Below are positions 1 through 11,739 of a DNA stretch of 64,000 nt, one piece after another. Source of the DNA: Rutpela maculata (lineage: Eukaryota > Arthropoda > Insecta > Coleoptera > Cerambycidae); assembly GCA_936432065.2 (NCBI GenBank), contig OW386286.2:4395208-4459207 (forward strand). The letters are read 5' to 3'. The first letter of the stretch is position 1; each line of letters starts with the position of its first letter. The notes below the pieces were generated by a model. It saw only the letters and a list, made by a program, of their open reading frames with translations, searched no databases and was not told the DNA's origin. A program made the position numbers and the translations under genes.

Positions 1-814
1 CCCAATATTCTTGTATGATATTCGATATGTGTCTTTTAGTATTCAGAAACTTGCTGTTATTTTTGTCGATTTATAGGAAATTTAGTGTGTATTAATTCAC
101 CTTTATACTACTTGCACTTCTGTGTGTGATCAGTAGAGGGCATGGGTATTTCAGAATATCCGAAAGTAATATTTTTTGGCAAAAAATTGCAAAAGACAGT
201 GATTCTTGGCAGTATTTATTTAAGAATCTATTAAAATTACATTGTTTTCTATTGTTTTATGTAGAATTTTGTCAGATTTTTTTTCTTTTAACGTAAGATG
301 CAATGGCTGCACAACGCACAATCTGCGATTTAGTGACTTTCGCATCTTTTTCAAGAATATTGTCTATATTTTCCGACCGAGTTTGAATTCACAAAGTCTG
401 CTTTTTTATATGAATTTTTTTTTAATTTACCCTCAAGACATTTTTTTAATGTTAATTTTTCTTATGCGCCCCTCTTCTATTTTACAAAGTTTGATCTAAG
501 AAATTATTAAAAAATCTGAAATATAAGGAGATAAAGAAAACCATATCTAAGTTTAACTGCTTTTATTATATTATTTATTATATTAAGATAAAGGTTCATA
601 TACTCGATATACATATAACTACATTCTATTTTTTTTTTCTTCGGCTGATGAAGTACCTTTGTGTTTGATACTATTCAGTGACTGGAAAAAATAAGTTTGC
701 CTATTTTATTTCCGAAAAGATTTAAGGTAATTTTAAGAGAATTTGAAATTTTAATTGTTGCTATGCATATAACACACTAAAAAATATTTGGCCCTATAAA
801 CCATTACAACGGAA
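1..814. other. AT-rich intergenic DNA, no gene seen
   Basis: No open frame here has recognisable domain content. The 85-residue frame at 242-499 is Phe/Leu-rich low-complexity translation of T-rich DNA. Nothing repeat-like is shared with the rest of the window until the ACTTCCAC-family end at 815. Confidence 0.5.
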
Positions 815-1154
815 AAAACCGCTGCCCAAGGAATCACTACTTCCACATCCAGATTTTCCGTCCAAGTCTCTCAAAACGAAAAAATTTTGTATGTGGAAAT
901 ATCTGTTGTTATGGAACTTTAATAATATAATATTTGATCGTCTACCCCAAAAACCCATAAAACGATATCCCACATCGGTAGTGAGATGAAGGTGATGATA
1001 GGGGGATGGTAGTGGGTTGAATGAAGTAAAAAAATAGTTTGAGGTTTTTGGTTCTTGTGCACACACTAAATCACAATTTTTTTTCACCCCCTTTAACGAT
1101 GGGGTAGAGGTGGTAATGCCAAAAATTTTTTGAGATCTTAGCTTCTCTTATATA

Positions 1155-3232
1155 CAGGGTGATTCTTTTAAGGCGGCCATTAGAATATTTCCCACTTGCA
1201 GATGAGATAAAGATTTGAGATTTGGTACCCTACCATAGTCGACCATTGCGGGTCCGAAAATAATAATTTCAAGATGGCGGCACTTCCGGAAATACCGGAA
1301 GTCGATACCAACTTGCTTATTTTAAATGGAACATCCTAGTTATTTTCGACATTTCTAAATGATCATAAAATTCTGAGTCAAAACATGTAGCACACCCTAT
1401 ACCTATGAGATATATGACATTTTATAGAAAATTTGACAGGTGCAACGGTTTGCAAGAACCGTTATAACTTTCTTCGTGTAGGAGATCCTTATTTGCTCTT
1501 TGGTACATAGAAAGAACACAAGATTAGCTACTCTTTACAAAAAAAAAATAGATTCCAAAATAGTATACCAAGTGTTTTATTTTTCTCGTTACATTTTGTC
1601 AAATTCAAACCTCAAAAACTTTTTTATTTCAAATGGAACACCCTGTATTTTTTTACATCAAATTATGTTAAATTAAATTCCCTTTTTTCTAGTATGAGAA
1701 TTGTAGGGGTTAAAGTTACAACTTTTCGAAATATTGGCGATTTTCTTAAATGTCCAAGAATTTTTAGTAAAAATTGCCATCAACTTAACCATGATTAGAA
1801 ACAATCATTAATGTCAGTCATTCTCTTTTGTTAAAAAATGCCAGCACGTTTAAATTATACCCACGAAGACTTCTAGATTTGTTTATTATTTATGGAGAAT
1901 GTGATAAAGTAATAATACCAAGAACATGTAACACATTTGCTAATCGATACCCACTTTATTGTTTCAATTGATTCATAGGCTTCTACGTTTTTTTGGATAA
2001 ATTATAATTTTCAACAAAAACTTGCGAAAAATTCAAAGTACATGTATTAGATATAGGACATGCTGATATAACTCCACCTCAAATTTAATTCTACATCGAT
2101 TGCCATAAAAAAATTTAGCACGTGCCATTTGACAGAGCCAAATATTCTAAAATTATCCAATATGCGGTTTACAGTGGATGGTGGACGGTTTCTGTTCTTG
2201 TGGGTATCGAGTAGCAAATGTGTTGTTCTTGATATTACTTTATCACATTCTCCATAAATAATAAACAAACCTAAAAGTCTTCGTGGGTGTAATTTAAACG
2301 TGTTGGTGTTTTTTAACATAAAATAATGACTGACATTAATGATTGTTTCTAATCATGGGTAAGTCGATGGCAATTTTTATTAAAAATTTTTGGACATTTA
2401 AGAAAATAGCCAATATTTCGAAAAGTTGTAACTAACCCCTACAATGCTTATACTAGAAAAAAAGGGAATTTAATTTAACATAATTTGAAGTAAAAAAATA
2501 CAGGGGTGTTCCATTTGAAATGAAAAAGTTTTTGAGGTTTGAATTTGACAAAATGTAATGTGAAAAATAAAACACTTGGTATACTATTTTGGAATCTATT
2601 TTTTTTATAGAAAGTAGTTCTTATTGTGTTCTTTTTACGTACCAAAGAGCAAATAAGGATCTCCTACACGAAGAAAGTTATAACGGTTCTTGCAAACCGT
2701 TGCATCTGACAAATTTTTTATAAAATGTCAAATATCTCCGAAACTGCTCGGTTTAGATATAGGGTGTGCCACATGTTTTGACTCAGAATTTTATCATCAT
2801 TTCGAAAAGTCGAAAATATAAACGGCACGGTAGCTCAATCGGTTAAGGCGTATTGAGTGGCGAATACGCTGATCGACTCGCTACCGCGCTCTGGGTTCGA
2901 CCCCCAGCCCCGGTATTGACAACACCGGTGGGTGTGGATGTATGTCTGCGTTTTTCCGAATGTGTAACCCCCTTCCGGACAGCCTTGGCTTTGGATTTGG
3001 GGGTTATCTACTATCTGTGGTGTGTTTATGTTATGTTTATGTGTTATATAGGGTGTTCCATTTAAAATAAGCAAGTTGGTATCAACTTCCGGTATTTCCG
3101 GAAGTGCCGCCACCTTGAAATTATTATTTTCGGACCCGCAATGGTCGACTAAGGTAGGGTACCAAATCTCAAATCTCTATCTCATCTGCAAGTGGGAAAT
3201 ATTCTAATGGCTGCCTTAAAAGAATCACCCTG
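1155..3232. mobile_element. Foldback-like DNA element with ~0.8-kb inverted arms, TA target duplication
   Basis: The ends are CAGGGTGATTCTTTTAAGGC and its inverse complement, flanked by TA at 1153-1154 and 3233-3234. The left arm (1155 to about 1952) matches the inverse complement of the right arm (about 2205-3232) almost throughout, apart from a SINE inserted in the right arm. The loop is only 150-250 bp. Removing the element plus one TA restores the interrupted ACTTCCAC-family sequence (TTRTATATACTA in sister copies), so the TA duplication is well supported. TA targeting suggests Tc1/mariner-type mobilisation, but no transposase is encoded. Confidence 0.85.
2820..3050 (+). mobile_element. 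tRNA-derived SINE in the foldback right arm
   Basis: A pol III A box is visible at about 2831-2850 (TAGCTCAATCGGTTAAGGCG), as is a B box at about 2893-2903 (GGTTCGACCCC). The left arm of the host foldback lacks this segment, which defines the insertion at about 230 bp. TATA-containing sequence lies on both sides (ATATAA / TTATATA), a possible short target duplication. It is not a working tRNA gene: the expected acceptor stem is absent. Confidence 0.75.
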
Positions 3233-3568
3233 TATACTAAATGCCAATTCTATGGACTCTTACCTGCTTGATTAACCCCACATTTACCCTAATTTACCCC
3301 CCAACCCTCCGACGGAATAAGATGAAAATATAATCTAATTCCAGATCCCGTTAAAGTACATACGTGTACCAAATTTCAAGTCAATATCTTTAACGGTTTC
3401 AGAGTAATCGTGCGAATAAAAAAAGTTACAGACAGACAAACAGACAGAAATTTTTTTTTCGCCCAAACTTAAAATCTCGACGTTTCATGACATTCTAAGC
3501 CTATTTGAACAATAAAAATTTTCAATTTTTTTTTGTCCTTACAATATTTCCACTGGATGTGGAAGTAA

Positions 3569-4996
3569 TTACAATGCACCGTAAAGACGTGCCGAATTGC
3601 TACTATGGTTTTAACATGTAAAGCAGCGAAGTATACATTCGCAAATTTCGCAATTTAATATAAACAAATTCATTAGTATTTTCATACGATGTTATTATTA
3701 TTAGTTAGTGTTATTAAAAAAGTCTTGAGTTAGGCATGAAAATTGGATTTCCTTGTGAACAAAAGAAATAAAACACGTAGATAAAATAAAAGTTTGCAAA
3801 CGCTTTAAAGAATTTCATAAAATGGCTGAAACAGGTATTTACTGGAAGTAAACAGAAATCATATTTGTTTTATTCATTTTATTCACAAAACTAACTCAAG
3901 AAAATGTTCTTTCATCTTTACTATCAGTATTTAAATTTATTACTATACTTATTTGATTTAATCAAAAAGGCATAATTTTTTTTTAATAATCATTATAGAA
4001 AAATTTATTTTGTACAGACATGCGTTTGATAAACTCAGACATCAAAAAATGTCCGTATATGTGTGTGTATACTGTGTAAAACCGTTATTATAACTTCTGT
4101 TAAACACAAAATATTTGTTTCAAATTTGGAACATATGTAAAATAGCATGGTAGAATGGCCATATTCGTCGTGCAAGGCGATCGCCAAAGGCGTGCAAAAT
4201 CTTATTTTTTATATAAATCATGCTTTGTTATAATTTTAGAGCAAAATGTTACTGAGATTTTTATTAAGCACCCAGAAATACGTATGTGAACAAGATATTC
4301 AATCCCCAGTATATGTGTCTCTCAGGTTTCAACGAAATTTATGTAAGTAGGTGTATTGATATATCAATAGTACCTTAAAATATCATCAATGTATTTTTGA
4401 ATGAGTACATTACAAAACAAATAAAAGTTACAGTCCAATTACGTTTGGTTATATTGTACATAGCTATACATATAATTCTCTTACAGCAAGGCTTAGTGCC
4501 GGAGCAAAACTCGCACTTGGTTGGTTATATTTGTGCAAACTTAGTTAAAATATAGCTTTAAAAACTCGTAGTACACACAAAAAAACATTTTTCAATTCAA
4601 TAATTTAAGCTATTCTTACGCGCCGCCTTTAACCGCGCGCTGACATATATCAAACTGTTATAACGTATTCGATATTCGTAGAAATAGTGTGTGCTAATGT
4701 ATTAATTATCAAGGATTTAGAAGTGTAAATATTATTTCAAAGTGACTGAAGAAGGTTTTCAAAAGGACTAGCGGACAATTTACCCATTGTGGATCTGTTT
4801 ATGAAGGCATCTTTTATAAATAACGTGGAACATTTTTCTCTTTATGAAGTTCGCGGTGTTAAAACTAGCAAGTAGGTATATCAGTTTCCCGTATTATTGT
4901 TTTAAAATGTAAATAAATTCGAGGATAATTCAGATTATTAAATAACACAAGAAATATTGTTTTAAACCTACTGGTATAGTAATAAACTAAATAGAA
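3569..4996. other. AT-rich DNA, no gene seen
   Basis: There is no open frame of meaningful length and no match to other repeats in the window. It includes long A/T runs and a GCGCGC stretch near 4620. Confidence 0.45.
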
Positions 4997-5659
4997 CAAG
5001 GAATCACTACTTCCACATCCAGACTTGCTACCCAAGTCAACGAGAAATTTTTTTATGTAGAAATAATTGTTTTTGAAACTTTAATAATATAATATTTGAA
5101 ATCATCTACTCCAAAATCCCATAAAACAATATCCCACATTGGTAGTGGGGTGGGAGTAGTGATAGGGGTTGGTAGTGGGAATGGATGAAGTAAAAAAAAT
5201 ATTTTGAGGCGTTTGGTTCTTGTACACACACTAAATCACATTTTTTTTCACCTCCTTTTATAATGGGGTGGGAGTAGTAATGGGGGTGGCTATGGTCAAA
5301 CATTTTTTGAGACATTAGCTTGTCTTGTATATACTAAATACCAATTTTATGGACTCTTACCTGCTTTATTTACCTATTTACCCCCATTTACCAATTTTTC
5401 CCCCAACCTTTCAAAGGAATAAGATGAAAATAGAATCTAGTTCCAGATCTTGTTAAAATACATACGTGTACCAAATTTCAAGTCAATATCTTAACAGGTT
5501 CCAGAGTAATCGTGCTCACAAAAAAAGTTACAGACAGACAGAAACTTTTTTGCTCAAACTTAAAATCTCGATGTTTCGTGACATTTTAAGCCTATTTGAA
5601 CAATAAAACATTTTTTTTTTTTTTTTGTCTTACTATACTTTCACTGGGTGTGGAAGTAA
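4997..5659 (+). mobile_element. ACTTCCAC-family element, copy 2
   Basis: It starts within the 5' motif (CAAGGAATCACTACTTCC; the first bases are diverged) and ends with TTTCACTGGGTGTGGAAGTAA, a slightly mutated terminal hairpin. The microsatellite is short (ACAGACAGACAGAA at about 5531). Several substitutions relative to the other copies make this one of the older members. Confidence 0.8.
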
Positions 5660-7268
5660 TTATGTATTCATGAATTTTGAACAAAATTAGGTAAATATAT
5701 AAAAATATTTCACAATTGACGTAGATTTCAAACTACAAAACGCTGCACCAAAAACTTGAAGTGTCTGTGTTAACGCCACGATACAAGCTAGATAGACACA
5801 ACAGAATTTCCTCGAATACGAACAGTTGCAAAGCAGATTATATTCATAACAAATTTCATATATGTGCATTTTACTGAATACGTCGGGGAAATAGAAATAG
5901 AAATTATATTATGATAAACGGCAATGTGCTGTCAGTTTTGAACTTTTCTCCCTCAGGACTTGCCGAGTAAATGCTGGATCTCGACCATGGAAACTGAAGT
6001 TATTTGCCACAGGCGTACTGTAGGCATACACAAACATAAAGTTTATGTAGTTGTGTATAGAAGGAGCAATAAGACAGAGCGTCAGGTCATGTGGGATTTT
6101 ATGGTAAGGCCACAAAACTGTTTCCTTATTTTCTTCTTGCTTTAGTGCTCTGTACGCAGGATGTTCCTCTTCTGGAGAATGGAGAAAGATCCAACATTTA
6201 ACTCAAGGGAAATAAGTAGGGTAATTATGGAGATTCTGTGTAATCCCATTCCATTGTTGGCTTTGCTTTGACAGCCACCAATTAGATTTCTATCTAATTT
6301 TCTAACAAAAGAAACTGTCTGGTAAGTTTGCACTCGTATTCGAATACAGTGTGTGTGATTTAATACACCAACACCCTGTTATTTTGAAACGCGTTGCTCG
6401 ATATAAAAAAATATTTTTTGAACATAGTATTCGATGAGCTGTATTTTATTATTTTGAAAAATTAGTTTTCCATATATTTTCAAGGCCTACTAACTGATTT
6501 CATCTAAATGTGTCGAAGTTTCGAGATCGACTATTAGGCAATTTTTTCATCGAAAAATTGGGTAGCATACTCGATTCACAGTTATATAAAATACCTCTAC
6601 ACAATTTTAGCTCGATACCTCATATAGGGTGTTTTTTATTCAGTGCCAAAAAAATTCATTTTTTGACTGGCCCTGTATAAAAGTCTGTTTCGCGATTCGA
6701 CTTAAGGCAAATTCAAGAACCGTAAATGTTAAGGATAGTCAGATCAAGCAAATCTGTCCGCACGGTGAAATAATGAAATAATTGAGGCATACAACATTTT
6801 CAGTATTTTTTGAATATAAGTATCGTGAACTAAACATGTGTGGAAAGTTTCAAGAATATAGCAATTTTTTCCTTTTCCACTTAATGTCAAATTATAATAG
6901 GTATATTGTTGTCAATTCAGTTTGTTATTTTACGTAATTTTCGAATTTCTTTTCTGCTTGGATTAGAATCTGTCTTTTTCACAGCGTTGCCACATATTTG
7001 TCGTGCCAACAAATTTTTTTAGTAGATAATTAGTAGATTCAAACAAGAAAACTAGTAGATTGGCAGGAAAAAAAAATTTTTTTAGACCAATTTTTTGATG
7101 AGCGAGGGGGAGAAAGCCAAAAAACATTTTTTTTGTAAGAAAAATTTCTTGATAAGCAGAAGGGGAAGAAATTCGAAAAATTTTTTAACCATAATAATAA
7201 TACCAAAAATCTACCAGCAAATTTTACCTACCAAATGTGGCAACGCTGATTTTTCATCTTCATTGCTT
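5660..7268. other. Unassigned AT-rich DNA with possible transposon debris
   Basis: No supportable gene was found. Short CACCCTGTTATTTT (about 6371) and GCCCTGTATA (about 6670) motifs recall the termini of the foldback at 1155-3232, but no paired end was found. The frames at 5909-6333 on both strands resemble no family I recognise. Confidence 0.35.
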
Positions 7269-7972
7269 CAACCTGGTTAGCTTTTAAAATACTGAAATTC
7301 ATGCGAATTACAGTGCAAGCAGGCAAAGCGTTTAAGTTTCTGACAAAAATTGAGAAAATTGTCAAAGGGCATAGCAGGATAAGCATGTAAAATCTGCCCC
7401 CAAACAAAATTTTGATTGTTATCAACTATTTGAAAGGGCTTACCCTATATATAATTTTCCCAAAATTTTAAGCCTGCAGTCGTCATATTGGAGGAGTGGT
7501 GGGGGGTTTTTTGATTTTCGTTTTTTAAAATTTCCTCGGATACCGTTGTACGAAAAAATTCGAAATAATTTACAGTTGTTACTTACATATTGGACTATTT
7601 ACCCAATTTTTTTCATAATTTTTAAATCCAAATTTCATATGCAAAATAATTTTGCAAATTTTTGAGCACAATTTTTTGGCACTTTAAGAAAGAGGGCCAC
7701 TCTGAATTTTTTATCGTAAATTACTCATTTATCAAGGCCTATTCCCAAATTTTTTCATATTTTTAAAAGATGTGGAAGATAGATAAAAAAACGAAAAACT
7801 GCATTACCGACCATTCTCTTATACGCGCCTCACTATCATTTGGACGGATGTTAGTCTATGTAATGAAGGCAAAAATAGTGTAAATATTTCGTGCAAAGAC
7901 GAGATTACCTTTCCTCCCATTTTCGAGGATGCCGAACACGGTGCAAGTGGTGGGAGAAGTTTTTGAACGCCG

Positions 7973-8632
7973 CACAGTGGAAAAAAAAGCCTTTTTTGGA
8001 CAAAAATCTGCCTACAAGTCAAATCTTAAACAATTTCGATCTACCTTGGCTTAAAATGTAGGTTATTGGCTACACTTTCAGAGTATACTGCCTAAATTGC
8101 AAACCCCGATTTCCTAACCTCAAAAAATGTATCAAATATGGGAGTAATCACTTTTTTCTATTTCTACAAGGCAAATCTTGATCAATTTTTACAATCCTGG
8201 GGTTCATAATTTAGGCAGTATACGCTGAAAGGGTAGCTAATAACCAGCATTTTAAGCCCAGGATTGTCAAAATTGATCAAGATTCGACTTGTAGAAATAG
8301 AAAAAAGTGATTACTTCATATTTGATACATTTTTTGAAGTTAGGAAATCGGAGTTCACAATTTAGGCAGTATACACTGAAAGGGTAGCTAATAACCTGCA
8401 TTTTAAGCCCAGGATTGTCAAAATCGATCAAGATTTGACTTGTAGAAATAGAAAAAAAGTGAGTCATATTTGATACATTTTTTGAGGTTAGGAAATCGGG
8501 GTTTGCAATTTAGGCAGTATACTCTGAAAGTGTAGCAAATAACCTACATTTTAAGCCAAGGTAGATCAAAATTGATTAAGATTTGACTTGTAGGCAGATT
8601 TTTGTCCAAAAAAGGCTTTTTTTTCCACTGTG
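7973..8632. mobile_element. Transib-like non-autonomous element
   Basis: The ends are CACAGTGGAAAAAAAAGCC and its inverse complement, flanked on both sides by CGCCG (7968-7972 and 8633-8637). Inverted similarity reaches about 180 bp inward. Transib elements are known for 5-bp target duplications of CGNCG type and termini beginning CACWRTG, so both diagnostics agree. There is no coding capacity. Sequence between the ends is a set of about 150-bp repeats listed separately. Its position inside the interior of the 7269-10535 inverted repeat makes it younger than that element. Confidence 0.75.
8155..8530. repeat. About 150-bp tandem units inside the Transib-like element
   Basis: The motif TTAGGCAGTATAC recurs with its surroundings near 8210, 8362 and 8510, spacings of about 151 and 148 bp. 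Each unit also holds GAAATAGAAAAAA and TTGATACATTTTTTGA. The inverse complement of the unit occupies about 8010-8160, so the element is a mirrored array. Confidence 0.7.
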
Positions 8633-9152
8633 CGCCGCAACCCCCTGAAACGGCCAGCCCTTTTATGGATCCTTTTATGTTTTCAGATGTAAACGGGTCT
8701 GGGAGTGATTTATCAACGGGTTATACTTGAAATATCACGGAAGGGGGTTATAGAGTAAGTGGAATTCAGACAGCAGGCCTAGGGTTGATTAAATCTTTCC
8801 GAGGGGTGGAAAATCATTTTTTTTTCAAATGATTCGGTTCAAACGCGTATCCCCCCGTTTTCGGGGTCGCTGATTACGGGCAAAATATTCATTTCCCTTA
8901 AACGGTGACTGTGGGGGTGGTTTCTAGCGTTTCTACCCGGGGATTAATACCTATACTACTATCGTCATACAATTAGAGTTTTCTATCCATCGTTACAGAA
9001 GTTATTAATATTAACATACCCTGATTATTATAAACGTTATTTCTTGGAAACTGTTGATAACTGGTACTTACTAAACTTGTATGACTATCGGATAGTTAAA
9101 TTGTAATGAATAAACTTTGTGATTTTCCATCGGACATTAATAGAAGAATAAT
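8633..9152. other. Interior of the 7269-10535 element, no gene seen
   Basis: This 520-bp stretch between the Transib-like insertion and ACTTCCAC copy 3 has somewhat higher GC (CCCCCGTTTTCGGGGTCGC near 8855) but no open frame worth calling. Confidence 0.4.
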
Positions 9153-9820
9153 TACTTCTACATCCAGTGGAAGTATAGTAACGACAAAAAAAATTCGAAA
9201 TTTTTTATTAATCTAATAGGCTTAGAATATCGTGAAACGTCGAGATTTTACGTTTGAGCGAAAAAAAATTTATGTCTGTCTGTCGGTCTCTGTAACTTTT
9301 TTGTGCGCACGATTACTCTGGAACCGTTTAAGATATTGACTTGAAATTTAGTATACGTATATACTTTACGGGATCTGGAACTAGATTATATTTACATCTT
9401 ATTCCGTCGAAGGGTTGGGGGGTAAATTGGGGTAAATAGGTAAATCAAGCAGGTAAGAGTCCATAAATTTGAAATTTAATATATACAAGAGAAGTTAATG
9501 TCTCAAAAAATTTTTTGGCATTAGCTACCCCCATTACCACCCCCACCCCATTGTTTAAGGGGATGAAAACAAATTGTAATTTAGTGTGTTTACAAGAACC
9601 AAAAACGTCAAATTATTTTTTTACTTCATCCACCCACACTACCACCCCATCCCAGTACCGATGTGGGATATCGTTTTATGGGTTTTTGGGGTAGACGATT
9701 TCAAATATTATATTATTGGAGTTCCATAAGCAATTATTTCCACATACAAAATGTTTTCGTTGTGATAGACTTGGTTAGAAAATCTAGATGTGGAAGTAGT
9801 GATTCCTTGGGCAGCGGTTT
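9153..9820 (-). mobile_element. ACTTCCAC-family element, copy 3
   Basis: In the minus orientation it starts TTACTTCTACATCCAGTGGAAG (terminal hairpin, one substitution) and ends CTTGGGCAGCGGTTTTT. Flanks are AAT on one side and TTTTT/AG on the other, with no duplicated target visible beyond T residues. It is inserted in the interior of the 7269-10535 inverted-repeat element. Confidence 0.85.
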
Positions 9821-10679
9821 TTAGACATAAACGGTAGATATTCTGAACAAACCTGGTCTTTCCGACGGTTCTGTGGAGGCCCCGCTCGAGCGCACGTCGT
9901 TCTTTTCATTACAGGGCATACTTGAACGTAGGTAATAAAAACGTTATAAATAGCACCTAAAAACTGTTAAAATGATCTATAACGGCGGCATATTGTTAAA
10001 AATGCACTTATAAGCGATGGAAAAACTGTATATATTTGTTAACAAGACATGCGTCCAAATGATAGTGAGGCGCGTATCTACTATCTTCCACATCTTTTAA
10101 AAATATGAAAAAATTTGGGAATAGGCCTTGATAAATGAGTAATTTACGATGAAAAATTCAGAGTGGCCCTCTTTCTTAAAGTGCCAAAAAATTGTGTTAA
10201 AATATTTGCAAAATTTTTTGTCATATGAAATTTGGATTTAAAAATTATGAAAAAAATTAGGTAAATAGTCCAACATGTAAGTAATAACTGTGAATTATTT
10301 CGGATTTTTTCGTACAACGGTATCCGAGGAAATTTTAAAAAACGAAAATCAAAAAACCACCACCACTCCTCCAATATGGCGGCTGCAAGCTTGAAATTTT
10401 GGTAAAATTATATTTAGGGTAAGCCCCTTCAAATAGTTGATAACAAACAAAATTTTGTTTGGGGGCAGATCTTACATGCTTATCCTGCTATGCCCTTTAT
10501 TAAAAGCAAATCATGGAAATGAAATGCCTGGTTCAAGGAAACATACATTTTTTTTTCTATACGGCGGATATGAATCCTTGATTCACAAAAAAAATCTGAT
10601 AAAAATTATCTTATCTACAGTTGATTCTGATTCAATTCACAGAAAAATCTGATAAAAATTATCTAAACAAAATATTAAA

Positions 10680-11010
10680 TTATGAAAAATATGTATTATA
10701 AAAATTAACACCCAGTATAATAAAATATCTCAGAAGAATAATAAACGTATTTTTACCTAGTAATTTATTTTGCAAGTCTCGTTCATAGTCGGTCTCCATA
10801 AAATGAACCAAACAAATCCTACTTATATCTAAGTTAATATCATACCATTTGCACCTTCTGTTTATCCAATCACCTCTTATGGTTTTGGATACCAGATCTT
10901 TGAGTTTTGGAAAAACGTGGAAAATAATATTTTGACCAGTAGAATTTCTTTGTACCATACGTGTTATTACAGTCATACACTGCACATCTTGTTCTCGGAC
11001 CTTTATTGGA
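10680..11010 (-). pseudogene. THAP-type zinc-finger domain fragment
   Basis: Read on the minus strand, the segment begins RCAVYDCNN (about 11000-10970), typical of a THAP domain N terminus. In the next frame it continues through HVFPK, a W in GDWINRR, and ICLVHF followed by YERDLQNKLLG. These supply the C-x-C start, FP, W and C-x2-H elements of a THAP (C2CH) DNA-binding domain of about 80 residues. One frameshift separates the first cysteines from the rest, so it is broken as read. Just after KLLG the DNA reads CTAG|GTAAAAAT, a plausible 5' splice donor. The source could therefore be an exon of a host THAP gene or of a P-element/THAP transposon. No partner exon was found nearby. Family assignment is fairly secure; gene identity is not. 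Confidence 0.6.
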
Positions 11011-11739
11011 TAATAACAATACGTAAATCTAATAGATGAATTATTAAGCTTCTTTTACCTTCTATAATATATACAAAACTACCATAGAACACTAATAATA
11101 ATAATTAATTTTTAAATCCTATAAAAGTCTAAAATAGTGCAAGCAATAGTATGTCCCTGTTTCTGCACACAATTTCACTAATCAAGAATGCTTCTAACTC
11201 AAAGATACGTATAAAACACAGACGAAGATGTTTATATGAGATTTGCAAAGAAAAAACAGTAAATAAGTAGACAAAACTTGATAGTCACACCACTAAACAC
11301 AGGGAGACAATGCCGTCAGAAACGTAAACAACAGATTTTGGTCTCGCCGTGACGTCAGAGCTTTGCCAGCAAGTGGTGAACGTTGTAGCATAGGGAACTG
11401 GCTATCCTCTCTCTGTTTACGGTTCTTGAGACAAATGTATGCTTCTTTACATTCTTAAATAGAAACATCGCATTTTTGTTGCAGTAAGTAGTCAGTAATT
11501 AAAAGAAATATTACTTTTAAATACTGTTTTTCATTAACATATAGGTTCGCTTAAATGTTTTCGTCCATATGCAGTACCTGCTTCAGAAAAAAATGCATTT
11601 TAAACTATAAAAGAATTTTCGAAAAAACGTAAAATTTTTGTTTCTTTGCAAGTATCTCAGTACATATTAGTTTCAGCGAAAAAATGTTGGGGACCAATTA
11701 TGAAGCTTATGAACTGAAAATTAATTTTTTTTTTTTAAT
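11011..11739. other. Region upstream of the THAP fragment, no gene seen
   Basis: It contains a GC-richer island around 11320-11400 (CTCGCCGTGACGTCAGAGC, including a CRE-like TGACGTCA). This could be a promoter for a minus-strand THAP transcript, but no TATA box or start site can be defended. The rest is AT-rich with no recognisable coding. Confidence 0.3.

Larger units (their letters stand above)
815..3568 (+). mobile_element. ACTTCCAC-family element, copy 1 (HINE-like), split by a foldback
   Basis: The 5' end is AAACCGCTGCCCAAGG followed by TACTTCCACATCCAG. The 3' end is the hairpin TTCCAC-TGGAT-GTGGAA and GTAA at 3545-3568. The copy is about 0.68 kb once the foldback at 1155-3232 is removed. 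It has the family's conserved order: inverse complement of a proline-rich frame (G-rich on this strand), a TTTACC/CCAACCC block, the CAGACAGACAAACAGACAG microsatellite, and the AATAAAAATTTT block before the hairpin. It encodes no protein; short frames crossing it recur in other copies because the DNA is shared. Confidence 0.85.
7269..10535. mobile_element. Long-inverted-repeat element hosting two later insertions
   Basis: The left arm (7269-7850) and right arm (about 10045-10535) are inverse complements. Both hold the motif around TTGTTTGGGGGCAGAT, a CTCCTCCAATATGG block and a GATAGTGAGGCGCGTAT block. The left arm has roughly 95 bp not present in the right. The 2.2-kb interior carries a Transib-like element (7973-8632) and ACTTCCAC copy 3 (9153-9820). 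No transposase is visible and the exact outer ends are uncertain. Confidence 0.65.

Noticed and set aside
2820..2915. Functional tRNA gene
   Set aside because: A and B boxes are present but acceptor and anticodon stems do not pair; its absence from the opposite foldback arm shows it is an inserted SINE.
11320..11400. Promoter with CRE-like TGACGTCA
   Set aside because: TGACGTCA also occurs in repeats elsewhere in the window (28139, 28241, 47388), so it is not specific evidence for a promoter.
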